Below the pieces are notes generated by a model. It was given only the letters and a program-made list of their open reading frames with translations. It had not been told where the DNA came from and made no database searches. A stretch of DNA of 64,000 nt. It comes from Paraburkholderia sp. BL23I1N1. GTDB taxonomy: Bacteria; Pseudomonadota; Gammaproteobacteria; Burkholderiales; Burkholderiaceae. The DNA is taken from contig NZ_RAPV01000002.1 in assembly GCF_003610295.1 (NCBI RefSeq), positions 1,364,001 through 1,428,000 on the forward strand. Direction: 5' to 3'. The translations under genes and the position numbers were made by a program. Below are positions 9,136-18,022 of this stretch, in pieces; positions within the stretch are counted from its first letter, which is position 1, and each line of letters begins with the position of its first letter.

Positions 9136-10288
9136 TCAGATTTGGCGATTGACTTCGTAAGGAAGCGCGATGTCAGTGATCAAGGGCTCTTTGCTGGTAT
9201 TCCGCTCGTCGGCAAGACCGTAAAGCTGTCTCCACTCCCGAAAAATCGCGTCCATGGAAAAACGCTCCATCGCGCGCTTTCTCGCGGCCGCACCCATTTG
9301 CTGCCGAAGCGTCAAGTTGTCACGGAGAAGAGCAAGATAGATCGCCATTTCCTCGGCGTTTGTCGCCACAAAACCGGTTACGCCGTGAATAACGACATCC
9401 CGATTGCCGACTACGTTAGTGACGACCGCAGGAATGCCCGCGACTTGCGCCTCGATCAGCGCCAGAGGCATGCCCTCCCAGCGGGACGTCTGAACGTAGA
9501 CGTCGAGTTCGGACATCAATTCCAATGCGCGCGCACGGGTGACCCAACCGCTGCACGTCACCGCGTCGCCCTGGTAACACGCCGGCACGTCCTCTGTGTT
9601 CCCGCCTATCCAGACAAAGCTGACAGCGGGATTCTGAAGTTCATGCGCGAGTTGAATGAACACCTCGTGATTCTTCTGGTACGACGCCCGGCCTGTCATG
9701 CCGACAACGATCTTGCCGTCGGTGCGTTGGTACCGTGCGGGGATTTCACTGACGTCGACCCCGTTCTCGATCAGAATGGCGGCGCGCGCGTGAACTCGGC
9801 CCTTGATTTCATGAAGTTCGCTACGTGAGCATGCGACGATCGTTCCACCGATATAGTTGGCCAATCGCTCAAGGCTCAGATAGGCGAACTGCTTCGTGGG
9901 CGATACATCGCGCCGTAGAAAAGCGGGGCCGTGCGGCGAATAGAGTACTTTGGCGTGAGGAGACGCAATCTTGGCGGCAGCGCGCCCAAGCGCGCCGGCT
10001 TTCGACGAGTGGAGGTGGATAACTTCGGGATTGCGGTCGCGCAGGTTTTGAACCAGTGCGCGCAGGCTCGACCAGTCTTTCTTAAAAACTGATCTCTCTG
10101 CACATCGCGACATAAGTCATTTTCACCTTCGGATGGAACAGGCGCGCGAAATCATGAGGCGTTTCACGCCGCAATGAATAAATGACGGAAACATTGGCCC
10201 CGGCCTCCGCAGCGCGATTGGAAAGCTCGACTAGCATCGACAGAACCCCCCCTCCGAAGGCTTCCGTGATATGAACGATGTCTTTCAT
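9136..10288 (-). pseudogene. Glycosyltransferase family 4, frameshifted near its N-terminus
   Basis: The first 67 codons (from ATG 10288: KDIVHITEAFGGGVLSML) encode the usual GT-B N-terminal glycine-rich loop and run into TAA at 10084-10082. The rest of the protein (KKDWSSLRALVQNLRDRNPEVIHLHSSKAGALG onward, with the donor-site segment SRWEGMPLALIEAQVAG) continues in another frame to 9136. The break lies in a run of five T on the coding strand (10088-10084); with four T the frames join as Ile-Ser-Phe-Lys-Lys-Asp-Trp, giving a normal 383-residue enzyme. It is the first gene of the - strand transferase operon. The local context Phe codon UUU, U, then UAA would also allow +1 slippage, so an intact product cannot be excluded. 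Confidence 0.85.
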
Positions 10289-10743
10289 ATGTCTGTTCCC
10301 GTTGACGAGATTCTGGTAGGCAAGATGGGACTGTTCGATAAGGTGGAAGCACCCAGCGCCCTTTGATCTTGTCTTTACGGGGTCAATGGCACCGTGTGAT
10401 AGCGCACATTGAAAAAATATAACTATGTAGGCCTACGAAACGATTGGGAAAGTATTCTCAATATGGTACGAATGAATTAGGTTCTATCCGCAAAAAGAAT
10501 GCGAATTAAAGCGGCAAGGTGGCGGAATAAAACTGAATTGACGGTCTTTTACGATTTGAATTCGGCCGGACTCGCGGAATGTCAGATCGACATATAAAGG
10601 CCGGGAGGTTCGCTAATTGCGGAGATTGAGCGGATTGCCTGGAGGCAGCACGACATGGAACGCACGCAGTGCGAGGTTCTGGGTGATCGACAGCGGCTGA
10701 GTCCCTGCCAGGCGACTCGTTCCGCCGTCGACATTTACTTCAT
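10289..10743. other. Gene-free region between the two polysaccharide blocks
   Basis: 455 bases with no convincing gene. The part 10385-10560 is clearly AT-richer than its surroundings and lies upstream of the - strand transferase operon, so it probably carries that operon's promoter; I could not pick out a clear -35/-10 pair. The part 10613-10743 is an open - strand extension running past the galE stop in a different frame; it has no recognisable family and no start of its own, and may be a remnant. Confidence 0.5.
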
Positions 10744-11766
10744 TCAGGCGAATCCGTGCGGATTCGTCGACTGCCACCGCCAGTGATCCGCGCACATCCG
10801 CTCGATCCCAAACTGGGCGCGCCAGCCAATCACTTCCAGAGCCGCGGCGGGATCCGCAAAACACGAAGCCACGTCACCCGGGCGACGCGCTACGATTTCG
10901 TACGGCACCGGTCGGCCCGCGGCTTTCTCGAACGCCTTGACGACGTCGATAACGCTATACCCCTGGCCTGTGCCGAGATTCACGACAAAGCTGGCATCGC
11001 GCGTAACCAGCGCATCCAGCGCGGCCAGATGCCCGCGCGCCAGGTCCACAACGTGGATATAGTCCCGCACTCCGGTGCCGTCCGGCGTTTCATAGTCACC
11101 ACCGAATACTCGCAGCTTTTCCAGCTTACCGACGGCAACCTGTGCCACATACGGCATCAGGTTATTCGGAATGCCAGCCGGGTCCTCGCCAATCAACCCG
11201 CTCTCATGCGCGCCAACCGGATTGAAATATCGCAGCGTCGCGATCCGCCATGACGCATCCGCCACTTCCAGATCACGCAAAACCTGCTCGGCGATCAGCT
11301 TCGATTGCCCATAAGGATTGGTGGCCGACAGTGGGAACGATTCATCGATCGGCGAGCTCTTCGGCACGCCATACACCGTCGCCGAAGAGCTGAACACGAA
11401 CTGCTTCACATTGCGTTCGCGCATCACGCCGAGCAGCGCCAGCAAACTGCCGACGTTATTGCTGTAGTACTCGATTGGCTTGGCGACCGATTCGCCCACG
11501 GCTTTCAGCGCGGCGAAGTGAATCGCGCCGGTGATCGGGTGTGCGTCGAAAATACGGTTGAGCGCAGCTTCATCGCGCGCGTCGGCTTCGTAGAAAGTCA
11601 CGGGCTTGCCGGTGATTTGCTCCACGCGCCGCAGCGATTCGCGGTTGCTGTTCACGAGATTGTCGATTACCACGACGTCGTAACCGCCGTTCAGCAGTTC
11701 GACACACGTGTGCGAGCCGATAAATCCTGCACCGCCCGTTACCAGAATCGTACCCTTCGTGGTCAT
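10744..11766 (-). CDS. galE: UDP-glucose 4-epimerase
   Basis: 340 residues, the usual length. Extended short-chain dehydrogenase: NAD-binding GGAGFIGSH at residues 11-19, catalytic Ser in SSSATVYG and the YxxxK pair in NPYGQSK, and the typical GalE ending HWRWQS. It interconverts UDP-glucose and UDP-galactose (possibly also the N-acetyl forms) in the cytoplasm, supplying donor sugars to the transferases upstream. It is the last gene of a - strand block flippase-GT2-GT4-galE and follows the GT4 gene by 12 bases. Confidence 0.95.
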   Translation of the reverse strand: MTTKGTILVTGGAGFIGSHTCVELLNGGYDVVVIDNLVNSNRESLRRVEQITGKPVTFYEADARDEAALNRIFDAHPITGAIHFAALKAVGESVAKPIEYYSNNVGSLLALLGVMRERNVKQFVFSSSATVYGVPKSSPIDESFPLSATNPYGQSKLIAEQVLRDLEVADASWRIATLRYFNPVGAHESGLIGEDPAGIPNNLMPYVAQVAVGKLEKLRVFGGDYETPDGTGVRDYIHVVDLARGHLAALDALVTRDASFVVNLGTGQGYSVIDVVKAFEKAAGRPVPYEIVARRPGDVASCFADPAAALEVIGWRAQFGIERMCADHWRWQSTNPHGFA

Positions 11767-11778
11767 GCTGTTGCTCCG

Positions 11779-12927
11779 TTAAAGTAAAACGCCCGTCATT
11801 TTCTGCACCAGGTCCTTATAGGTTTCGACGACAACGCGTTCGTCGAACTCTTGCGCGACTTTCTGTCGGCCGCGTTCAGCCATTGCACGGCGCTCGGCGC
11901 CGCTCATGTCGAGCATGTGCGCCAGCTTCGCCGCGAGACTCTCTGCATTGCGCACTTCGCACAGCAGTCCGTTAACACCATCCGCCACCACTTCGCGGCA
12001 GCCGGGCACGTCCGTTGTCACGATCGGCCGGCCCATCGCCGATGCTTCCATCAGCGTGCGAGGCACGCCTTCGCGATAAGACGGCAGTACGACGCAGTCC
12101 GCCTCGGCAATGAAGGGCCGCACGTCGTGCGCCTCGCCAAGATACTCGATGATGCCTTCCTGCTCCCACGCGGCCACCTCTTCGCGGGTGATCGCGCTAG
12201 GGTTGTCGACACCGACCGGCCCGAGCAGCTGGAACCGCGCCTGGGGATAACGTTCGCGCAAGCGTCGCGCGGCTTCGACATATTCGGCAACGCCCTTGTC
12301 CCACAGGAGCCGCCCGATCAGCACGAATTTGAACGCTGCCCGCTCCGGCAGCGGGGTGAAGGCGAACTGTTCGAGATCGACCCCTTCGCCATGCAGGAGA
12401 CGCGCACGCTCAGGATGCACCAACAAATTCTGCTCCACAAACGCGGCCTGATCGTCCCGATTCAGAAACCAGATTTCGCGCGGGAAACGGAAGGCGAAAC
12501 GGTACAGTTTTTTTGCGACCTGTGCAGCGCGGCTCTGCTGGATGAACACGTAACCGAGCCCGGTGGTCACCGCCACCGACTGCACGCCCGCCAGTTTCGC
12601 GGCGACCGAGCCGTAAATGTTCGGCTTGATCGTGTAATGGAACACCACGTGCGGGCGGATGCTGCGATACAAACGATACAACGACAAAAGCGTGCGCAGG
12701 TCGTCGCGCGGATTGGTGCCTTTCGATGCCACCGGCAATTCGATGCAACGGCACCCCATTGCGGTGAGCAGTTCGAACGTGCGGTCGCGCGGCGCGAGCA
12801 CCGTCACGTCGACGCCGCGTCCCACCAGCATGCGAATCAGCCCTTGCCGATACGTATAGATTGCCCAGGCGGTGTTACAGACGAGTGTAATACGCAGTGC
12901 GGGCGTCGACTTCAGGGCAGGCTTCAT
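11779..12927 (-). CDS. Glycosyltransferase family 4
   Basis: 382 residues of GT-B type. The N-terminal acceptor domain (LVCNTAWAIYTYRQGLIRML; later HYTIKPNIYGSVAAKLAG and VTTGLGYVF) resembles the capsule/O-antigen GT4 branch that includes PglA-like N-acetyl-hexosaminyl and galactosyl transferases. The C-terminal donor site is seen in VLPSYREGVPRTLMEASAMGRPIV. Probably transfers one sugar to the undecaprenyl-linked unit flipped by the upstream MOP protein. It sits 12 bases from galE and 51 bases after the GT2 gene, same strand. Donor and acceptor cannot be named from sequence. Confidence 0.85.
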   Translation of the reverse strand: MKPALKSTPALRITLVCNTAWAIYTYRQGLIRMLVGRGVDVTVLAPRDRTFELLTAMGCRCIELPVASKGTNPRDDLRTLLSLYRLYRSIRPHVVFHYTIKPNIYGSVAAKLAGVQSVAVTTGLGYVFIQQSRAAQVAKKLYRFAFRFPREIWFLNRDDQAAFVEQNLLVHPERARLLHGEGVDLEQFAFTPLPERAAFKFVLIGRLLWDKGVAEYVEAARRLRERYPQARFQLLGPVGVDNPSAITREEVAAWEQEGIIEYLGEAHDVRPFIAEADCVVLPSYREGVPRTLMEASAMGRPIVTTDVPGCREVVADGVNGLLCEVRNAESLAAKLAHMLDMSGAERRAMAERGRQKVAQEFDERVVVETYKDLVQKMTGVLL

Positions 12928-12978
12928 GCGGGAACGGGCTCGACGGTGAATGAGAGGGTGGATGACGGAGCAACGAAA

Positions 12979-13806
12979 TCAATGGCTCGCACGCGGCGCC
13001 AGCAAGCTGCGTTTGACCCGTTGCAAGGCGCGGTAGGGCGTCACCAGGTGCAGCAGATTCTTGGCGAGCCCCAGCCAGTCGTACAGATTGGCGGCGTTGA
13101 AGTAGCGTAGTTGCAGCCGCAACGTGGAGTTCACCTGGCGGCGCCGTTTGGTCGCGCTAATACCGCCTTCGTTCAACTCGTAATAGAGCCCGAGTTCCGG
13201 CAGATTCGCGCAGTCGTAGCGTGCCATCAGGCGTACGAACAGATCCAGGTCTTCGGCGGAAGGATACGCCGCACGATAGTTGCCGACCGCGCGGACGGCC
13301 TCGATACGCAGCATCATGGAAGGATGCGCGAGGCATGAACGGAAGAAGCGCAGGCGCCGGATCGCATCCGGCTCGGCGGGCGGCGTCAGCATGAAAAGCG
13401 GTTTCCCTTCACGCGTGACGACCTGCGTCCACATGCCGAGCCCGGCCACTTGAGGATGCGATTCCATGAACGCGCGTTGTTTGGCCAGGCGCTGCGGCAC
13501 GCTGCGGTCGCCCGCGTCGATGCGCGCTGCGTAGCGAAAGCCGCGCTGCGCCAGGGCGTCGACGCCGGTTTGCAGCGCGCGCTCGATGCCGCCGTTCTGC
13601 GGCATGCGCAGCACGTCGATCTTCATGTTCGGGATCGCCGGCGCGACGATTGGCGGCGTGCTGCCGTCGTCGACGATTAGCACGTGGATCGGCGCGTTTT
13701 CGCTGAACGAGGCCAGCGTGAGATCGACGTCAGCCTGGCCGTTGTACGCCGGCATCAGGACGGCGACATCATCGAGGGAAAGCGCTGTGGCGGATGAGTT
13801 CGTCAT
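12979..13806 (-). CDS. Glycosyltransferase family 2 (GT-A)
   Basis: 275 residues. The N-terminal GT-A core is plain: DVAVLMPAYNGQADVDLTLASF, then VLIVDDGSTPP with the nucleotide-binding Asp pair, and RIDAGDRSVPQRLAKQ with the metal-binding D-x-D-like position. The C-terminus is Arg-rich and amphipathic, as in membrane-associated transferases. Its ATG overlaps the stop of the upstream flippase gene by four bases (13803-13806), so the two are probably co-translated. The product is expected to act on the cytoplasmic face in assembling the same glycan as its neighbours. Confidence 0.85.
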   Translation of the reverse strand: MTNSSATALSLDDVAVLMPAYNGQADVDLTLASFSENAPIHVLIVDDGSTPPIVAPAIPNMKIDVLRMPQNGGIERALQTGVDALAQRGFRYAARIDAGDRSVPQRLAKQRAFMESHPQVAGLGMWTQVVTREGKPLFMLTPPAEPDAIRRLRFFRSCLAHPSMMLRIEAVRAVGNYRAAYPSAEDLDLFVRLMARYDCANLPELGLYYELNEGGISATKRRRQVNSTLRLQLRYFNAANLYDWLGLAKNLLHLVTPYRALQRVKRSLLAPRASH

Positions 13807-15065
13807 GGGCGCAATTTGAAACGAATGTAATAAAGATTAACTGACGCGGCGGCGAGATAACCAGCCGCCAGGCCCACCAGCGCACCGTAAGCGCCAAGCC
13901 GCGGGATCGCCAGTAAATTGACGATGAACGCCACAGCCAGTGCCAGCAGCCACTTTGAGAGCAACACGAACTTGGCCTGATATTTCAGCACGATCAGGTT
14001 GCCGATCGCTTCGATGCCGGCGGGCACGGAAAGCCACACGGCCCAGCGGAAAATCTCGATCGCGCCTTCAAAATCCGGCCCGAACACGTGGCGGATGATG
14101 AAGCCGGCCAGCAGGTCCAGCACGATCGCGCCGCTCACCATCAGCGCGGCGGTCATGGCGGTGAGCCGCCACACGTTGCGTCGAAGCTGCGCGGCGTCCT
14201 GCACACGGTAGACGAAGGCGGGCGCGATCGTCTGCGCGAGCATGAGCGCGAGCGTGATCCAGTTTTCGTTCAACTGCTGAGCGGCGGAATAACGGCCGAG
14301 GTCGGCGAAGGAAATCGCCCGTTCGAGCATCAGCCTGTCCAGTTTCAGGAACAAATACATACAGATCAGGCCGAGCCAGAACACCGTGCCCGCGGTGGCG
14401 AAGTGCCTGAAGAGCGAGCGGTCGAGGTGCCAGCCGAGCTTGCCGCCATGCCGCCGAGTGAAATAGACCAGCAGAACCGCGCCGATCACCGCCGATTCGG
14501 CCGCCCACAGCCAACCAAAGCGCGCGGGTGTTGCCATGGCACGCACCAGCAGATAGACGAAGCCGGCTTTCAGTACCGCGGTGCTCATGCTGGTGAGCAA
14601 CTGCGGCTTGCTGTACGTCATGCTTTGCAGCCACGCGTTGATCACGCCGACGAACGGCTCGCGAAACAGCATGGTCACCGCGAGGCCGGCGAGCATCACG
14701 CCCACCAATGGATCGAAAAAGTGCAGCGCGATGCCGAGCCACGTGAGCAGCAGCGCCGCGACGGACACCGAGAAGCGCAGCGCGAAGGCGCTGCCGAGCA
14801 CCGTGCCCAGCTGGATTGGCGGCCGGCTGACGATGGTGGGAACCAGAATTTCCGCGCCGCACACCCAGGTGATCGGCGAAAGCACCAGCAGCAGCGTATT
14901 CGCATACTGCCATTTGCCGAAGGTATCCGGCCCGAAGTAGCGCGCCAGCATGCCGCTGATCGCGATTGCCACACCGATCTGCGTGAGCCGCTCCAGCCCG
15001 AGCCAGACGATATTGGTGAAGGCGCGCGTGACGTCGGGATTGGCGAAGCGTTTTAGCGTCAGCAT
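13803..15065 (-). CDS. Polysaccharide flippase (Wzx, MOP superfamily)
   Basis: About 420 residues with 12 or more hydrophobic segments and a first membrane region beginning NIVWLGLERLTQIG. That pattern and the length match Wzx exporters for O-antigen or capsule repeat units. I placed the start at ATG 15065 because it leaves a normal 26-residue cytosolic lead. The frame is open to a GTG at 15176, which would add 37 residues with no membrane character and has no clear ribosome site. It heads the - strand block flippase-GT2-GT4-galE, a second flippase in addition to the one at 5320-6804, so the window probably serves two different surface glycans. Confidence 0.82.
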   Translation of the reverse strand: MLTLKRFANPDVTRAFTNIVWLGLERLTQIGVAIAISGMLARYFGPDTFGKWQYANTLLLVLSPITWVCGAEILVPTIVSRPPIQLGTVLGSAFALRFSVSVAALLLTWLGIALHFFDPLVGVMLAGLAVTMLFREPFVGVINAWLQSMTYSKPQLLTSMSTAVLKAGFVYLLVRAMATPARFGWLWAAESAVIGAVLLVYFTRRHGGKLGWHLDRSLFRHFATAGTVFWLGLICMYLFLKLDRLMLERAISFADLGRYSAAQQLNENWITLALMLAQTIAPAFVYRVQDAAQLRRNVWRLTAMTAALMVSGAIVLDLLAGFIIRHVFGPDFEGAIEIFRWAVWLSVPAGIEAIGNLIVLKYQAKFVLLSKWLLALAVAFIVNLLAIPRLGAYGALVGLAAGYLAAASVNLYYIRFKLRP

Positions 15066-15402
15066 CCCGTGGCCGCTCGCCGATGCAATGGCGCTTGTTG
15101 TGCGGTTTGCGTCGATTGTGTCATTTGTATGGGCGGCACCCGCGACATGAGAAGCGTAATGCGCGCGACTGCCCACCCGGCCGTTTGTAACGGCAACGTT
15201 GCAAATGGAGGGCGTCTAAGCATTAGAATGGCGTTTATAAGGTGGGTCCGAAAAGCGCAATTATAAGTTGGAACAGGATCGCTTCCGGCAAGGGCGCTTC
15301 GCGATGTCATATCCGTCGGTGAATAACGAATTTGATGCGTAATTTACCGATTCCTCAGCGATGCGTCGGTCAAAATTTTCCATTGCACGCAAGTGAGCCA
15401 AC
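15066..15402. promoter_or_regulatory. Divergent promoter region between flippase and phosphohexomutase
   Basis: 337 bases between two genes read in opposite directions. The right half (15190-15270) is AT-richer. A weak sigma-70-like pair for the + strand gene could be TTGCAA at 15199-15204 and TAGAAT at 15224-15229, but the 19-base spacing is long. If the flippase uses GTG 15176 the region shortens to 226 bases. No small gene is apparent. Confidence 0.4.
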
Positions 15403-16797
15403 ATGATCTCCAAATCTATTTTCAAGGCGTATGACATTCGCGGCGTAATCGGCAAGACGCTCGACGCGGATGCAGCGCGTTCGATCGGCCTCGCCTTCGG
15501 CAGCGAAGTGCGGGCGCAGGGCGGCGACGCCGTGGTGGTCGCGCGTGACGGACGCCTCTCGGGTCCCGAGCTGATCCAGGCGCTGTCGGACGGCCTGCGT
15601 GCGGCCGGCGTCGACGTGGTCAACGTCGGCATGGTGCCGACGCCGGTCGGCTACTTCGCGGCCAGCGTGCCGTTGCAGCTCGACGGTGGCGAACGCCGCG
15701 TCGATTCGTGCATCGTCGTGACGGGCAGCCACAATCCGCCCGACTACAACGGCTTCAAGATGGTCCTGCGCGGCGCGGCCATTTATGGCGAACAGATCCT
15801 CGCGCTGCATCAGCGCATCGTTGACGAAAACTTCTCCGAAGGTAGCGGCACGTACACTGAGTACGATATCGCCGACGCCTATCTGGACCGCATCGCCGGC
15901 GACGTCAAGCTCGCACGCCCGATCAAGATCGTGGTCGACACCGGCAACGGCGTGGCAGGTGGCCTGGCTCCAATGCTCTTCAAGAAGCTCGGCTGCGAAC
16001 TGGTCGAACTGTTCACCGAGATCGACGGCAACTTCCCGAATCATCACCCGGACCCGGCTCACCCCGAGAATCTGCAGGACGTGATCCGCGCGCTGAAGGA
16101 AACCGACGCTGAAATCGGTTTCGCGTTCGATGGCGATGGCGACCGGCTCGGCGTGGTCACCAAAGACGGCCAGATCATCTATCCGGACCGCCAGCTGATG
16201 CTGTTCGCCGAAGAAGTCTTGTCGCGCAACAAGGGCGCGCAGATCATTTACGACGTGAAGTGCACGCGCAATCTGGGCAAGTGGATCAAGGAGAAGGGCG
16301 GCGAACCGCTGATGTGGAAGACCGGCCACTCGTTGGTCAAGGCGAAGCTGCGCGAAACCGGCGCGCCGCTGGCGGGCGAAATGAGCGGCCACGTGTTCTT
16401 CAAGGACCGCTGGTACGGTTTCGACGACGGTTTGTACACGGGCGCGCGTCTGCTGGAAATCCTCACGCGCGTGGCCGATCCGAGCGCGCTGCTGAATTCG
16501 CTGCCGAACTCGAATTCCACGCCGGAACTGCAATTGAAGCTCGAAGAAGGCGAAAATTTCGAACTGATCGCGCGTTTGCAGCAAAACGCCACCTTCACCG
16601 GTGCGGATGACGTCGTGAAGATCGACGGCCTGCGTGTCGAGTATCCGGACGGTTTCGGCCTCGCGCGCTCGTCGAATACCACGCCGGTGGTGGTGATGCG
16701 TTTCGAGGCCGATAGCGACGCGGCACTCAAGCGCATCCAGGAAGACTTCCGCCGCGTGATCATGGCGGAGAAGCCGGACGCGAAGCTGCCGTTCTAA
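15403..16797 (+). CDS. manB: Phosphomannomutase/phosphoglucomutase
   Basis: 464 residues of the alpha-D-phosphohexomutase family, the AlgC-like bacterial PMM/PGM branch. The catalytic phosphoserine is S109 in TGSHNPPDYNG, and the Mg-binding loop DGDGDR is at residues 244-249. It interconverts hexose 6- and 1-phosphates in the cytoplasm, supplying mannose-1-P and glucose-1-P for GDP-mannose, UDP-glucose and thus for the LPS and exopolysaccharide genes on both sides. An intrinsic terminator follows, so it is probably a single transcription unit. Which sugar dominates in vivo cannot be told from sequence. Confidence 0.93.
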   Translation: MISKSIFKAYDIRGVIGKTLDADAARSIGLAFGSEVRAQGGDAVVVARDGRLSGPELIQALSDGLRAAGVDVVNVGMVPTPVGYFAASVPLQLDGGERRVDSCIVVTGSHNPPDYNGFKMVLRGAAIYGEQILALHQRIVDENFSEGSGTYTEYDIADAYLDRIAGDVKLARPIKIVVDTGNGVAGGLAPMLFKKLGCELVELFTEIDGNFPNHHPDPAHPENLQDVIRALKETDAEIGFAFDGDGDRLGVVTKDGQIIYPDRQLMLFAEEVLSRNKGAQIIYDVKCTRNLGKWIKEKGGEPLMWKTGHSLVKAKLRETGAPLAGEMSGHVFFKDRWYGFDDGLYTGARLLEILTRVADPSALLNSLPNSNSTPELQLKLEEGENFELIARLQQNATFTGADDVVKIDGLRVEYPDGFGLARSSNTTPVVVMRFEADSDAALKRIQEDFRRVIMAEKPDAKLPF

Positions 16798-16844
16798 ATG
16801 CTCCAGTGGCGGCGCGGTTCTTCGTGAACCGCGGCTGCCGTCGA

Positions 16845-16881
16845 ACGCGGCGCGGGTTTCACTTACCGCGCCGCGTTTTTT
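16845..16881 (+). terminator. Rho-independent terminator after manB
   Basis: Perfect 11-base-pair GC-rich stem, arms 16845-16855 and 16866-16876, loop of ten bases, followed by a run of six T (16876-16881). It lies 48 bases after the manB stop and before waaC, separating the two units. Confidence 0.88.
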
Positions 16882-16959
16882 CATGCCATTTACCCGTGTC
16901 GCGCTAGAATTGCGGTCCTTTCAATGCATATTCGGGCCGGATAGCCGGTTTTCCCACAC

Positions 16960-17961
16960 TTGAGCGTGCAAAAGATACTGATCGTGAGGGTGTCGTCATT
17001 GGGCGACGTCGTTCACAACATGCCGGTGATCGCCGATATCCGACGCCGCCATCCCGATGCCCAGATCGACTGGCTCGTCGAAGAGAGCTTCGTGGGGCTC
17101 GTGGAGCTCGTCAGCGGCGTGCGACGGGCGATTCCCGTGTCGCTGCGGCGTTGGCGCAAGCGCATCCTGTCGGTCGACAACTGGCGCGAGATTGGTGCGT
17201 TTCGCCGCGCGCTCGCCGCCGAGAACTACGATCTCGTGATCGACTGCCAGGGGCTCATCAAGACCGCGTGGGTCGCGAGCATGGCGCGCGGACCGCTGGT
17301 CGGCCTCGCAAACCGTACCGACGGCGCGGGCTTCGAATGGCCCGTGCGCTTCTTCTACGGTAAACGGGTGCCGATCGAGCCGCGCACCCATGTGGTCGAG
17401 CGTACGCGCCAACTGGTGGCTGCGGCGCTGAACGACCCGCAGCCGCAACCCACCGACGAGATCGACTTCGGCATCGACACCGGCCGCGCGGCGCTGGCTC
17501 TGTCGGAGGCGAATCTGAACCTGCCGGTGCCTTACGTGGTGTTCGTACACGCCACCTCGCGCGCCGACAAGCAGTGGCCCGATGCCGCGTGGATCGACCT
17601 CGGTCAGTCTCTGGTGCGGCGCGGCGCGTCGATCGTGCTGCCGTGGGGCAGCGAGGAAGAACGCGTCACCAGCGAACGTCTGGCGAAGGAGTTCGGTGCC
17701 GCGGCCATCGTGCCACCCAAGCTGTCGTTGCCGGCGGTGGTTGGCCTGATCGAAGGGGCCGCCGCGACAGTCGGCGTTGACACAGGTCTGGTTCACATTG
17801 CAGCCGCGCTGAAGCGGCCAACGGTCGAGTTGTACAATTTCGCCACCGCGTGGCGGACCGGCGGCTACTGGTCGCCGAACGTCGTCAATCGCGGCACGGC
17901 CGGCAAGCCGCCCACGCTGCAAGAAGTCAAATCCGCACTGGCCGGTTTCGGCCTGCTCTAA
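16960..17961 (+). CDS. waaC: ADP-heptose:LPS heptosyltransferase I
   Basis: 333 residues of GT family 9. Family marks: ILIVRVSSLGDVVHNMP at the N-terminus (acceptor side) and the donor-binding C-terminal segment GVDTGLVHIAAALKRPTVELYNFATAW. It adds the first L-glycero-D-manno-heptose to Kdo-lipid A on the cytoplasmic face. The start is TTG 16960 or GTG 16966; neither has a strong ribosome site and the second gives the length usual for WaaC. Followed by the Kdo hydroxylase gene and waaA, a core-LPS grouping known in Burkholderia. Confidence 0.92.
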   Translation: MSVQKILIVRVSSLGDVVHNMPVIADIRRRHPDAQIDWLVEESFVGLVELVSGVRRAIPVSLRRWRKRILSVDNWREIGAFRRALAAENYDLVIDCQGLIKTAWVASMARGPLVGLANRTDGAGFEWPVRFFYGKRVPIEPRTHVVERTRQLVAAALNDPQPQPTDEIDFGIDTGRAALALSEANLNLPVPYVVFVHATSRADKQWPDAAWIDLGQSLVRRGASIVLPWGSEEERVTSERLAKEFGAAAIVPPKLSLPAVVGLIEGAAATVGVDTGLVHIAAALKRPTVELYNFATAWRTGGYWSPNVVNRGTAGKPPTLQEVKSALAGFGLL

Positions 17962-18022
17962 TGCTGTAGCGCTGTAATGCGGTGTGCTTCGCCTTACGCT
18001 CCATCCGTTTTCAAGGGCGACC

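Noticed and set aside
10613..10864. 83-residue - strand frame beyond the galE stop
   Set aside because: Overlaps galE in another frame, has no family features and no ribosome site. Kept only as a comment in the gap description.
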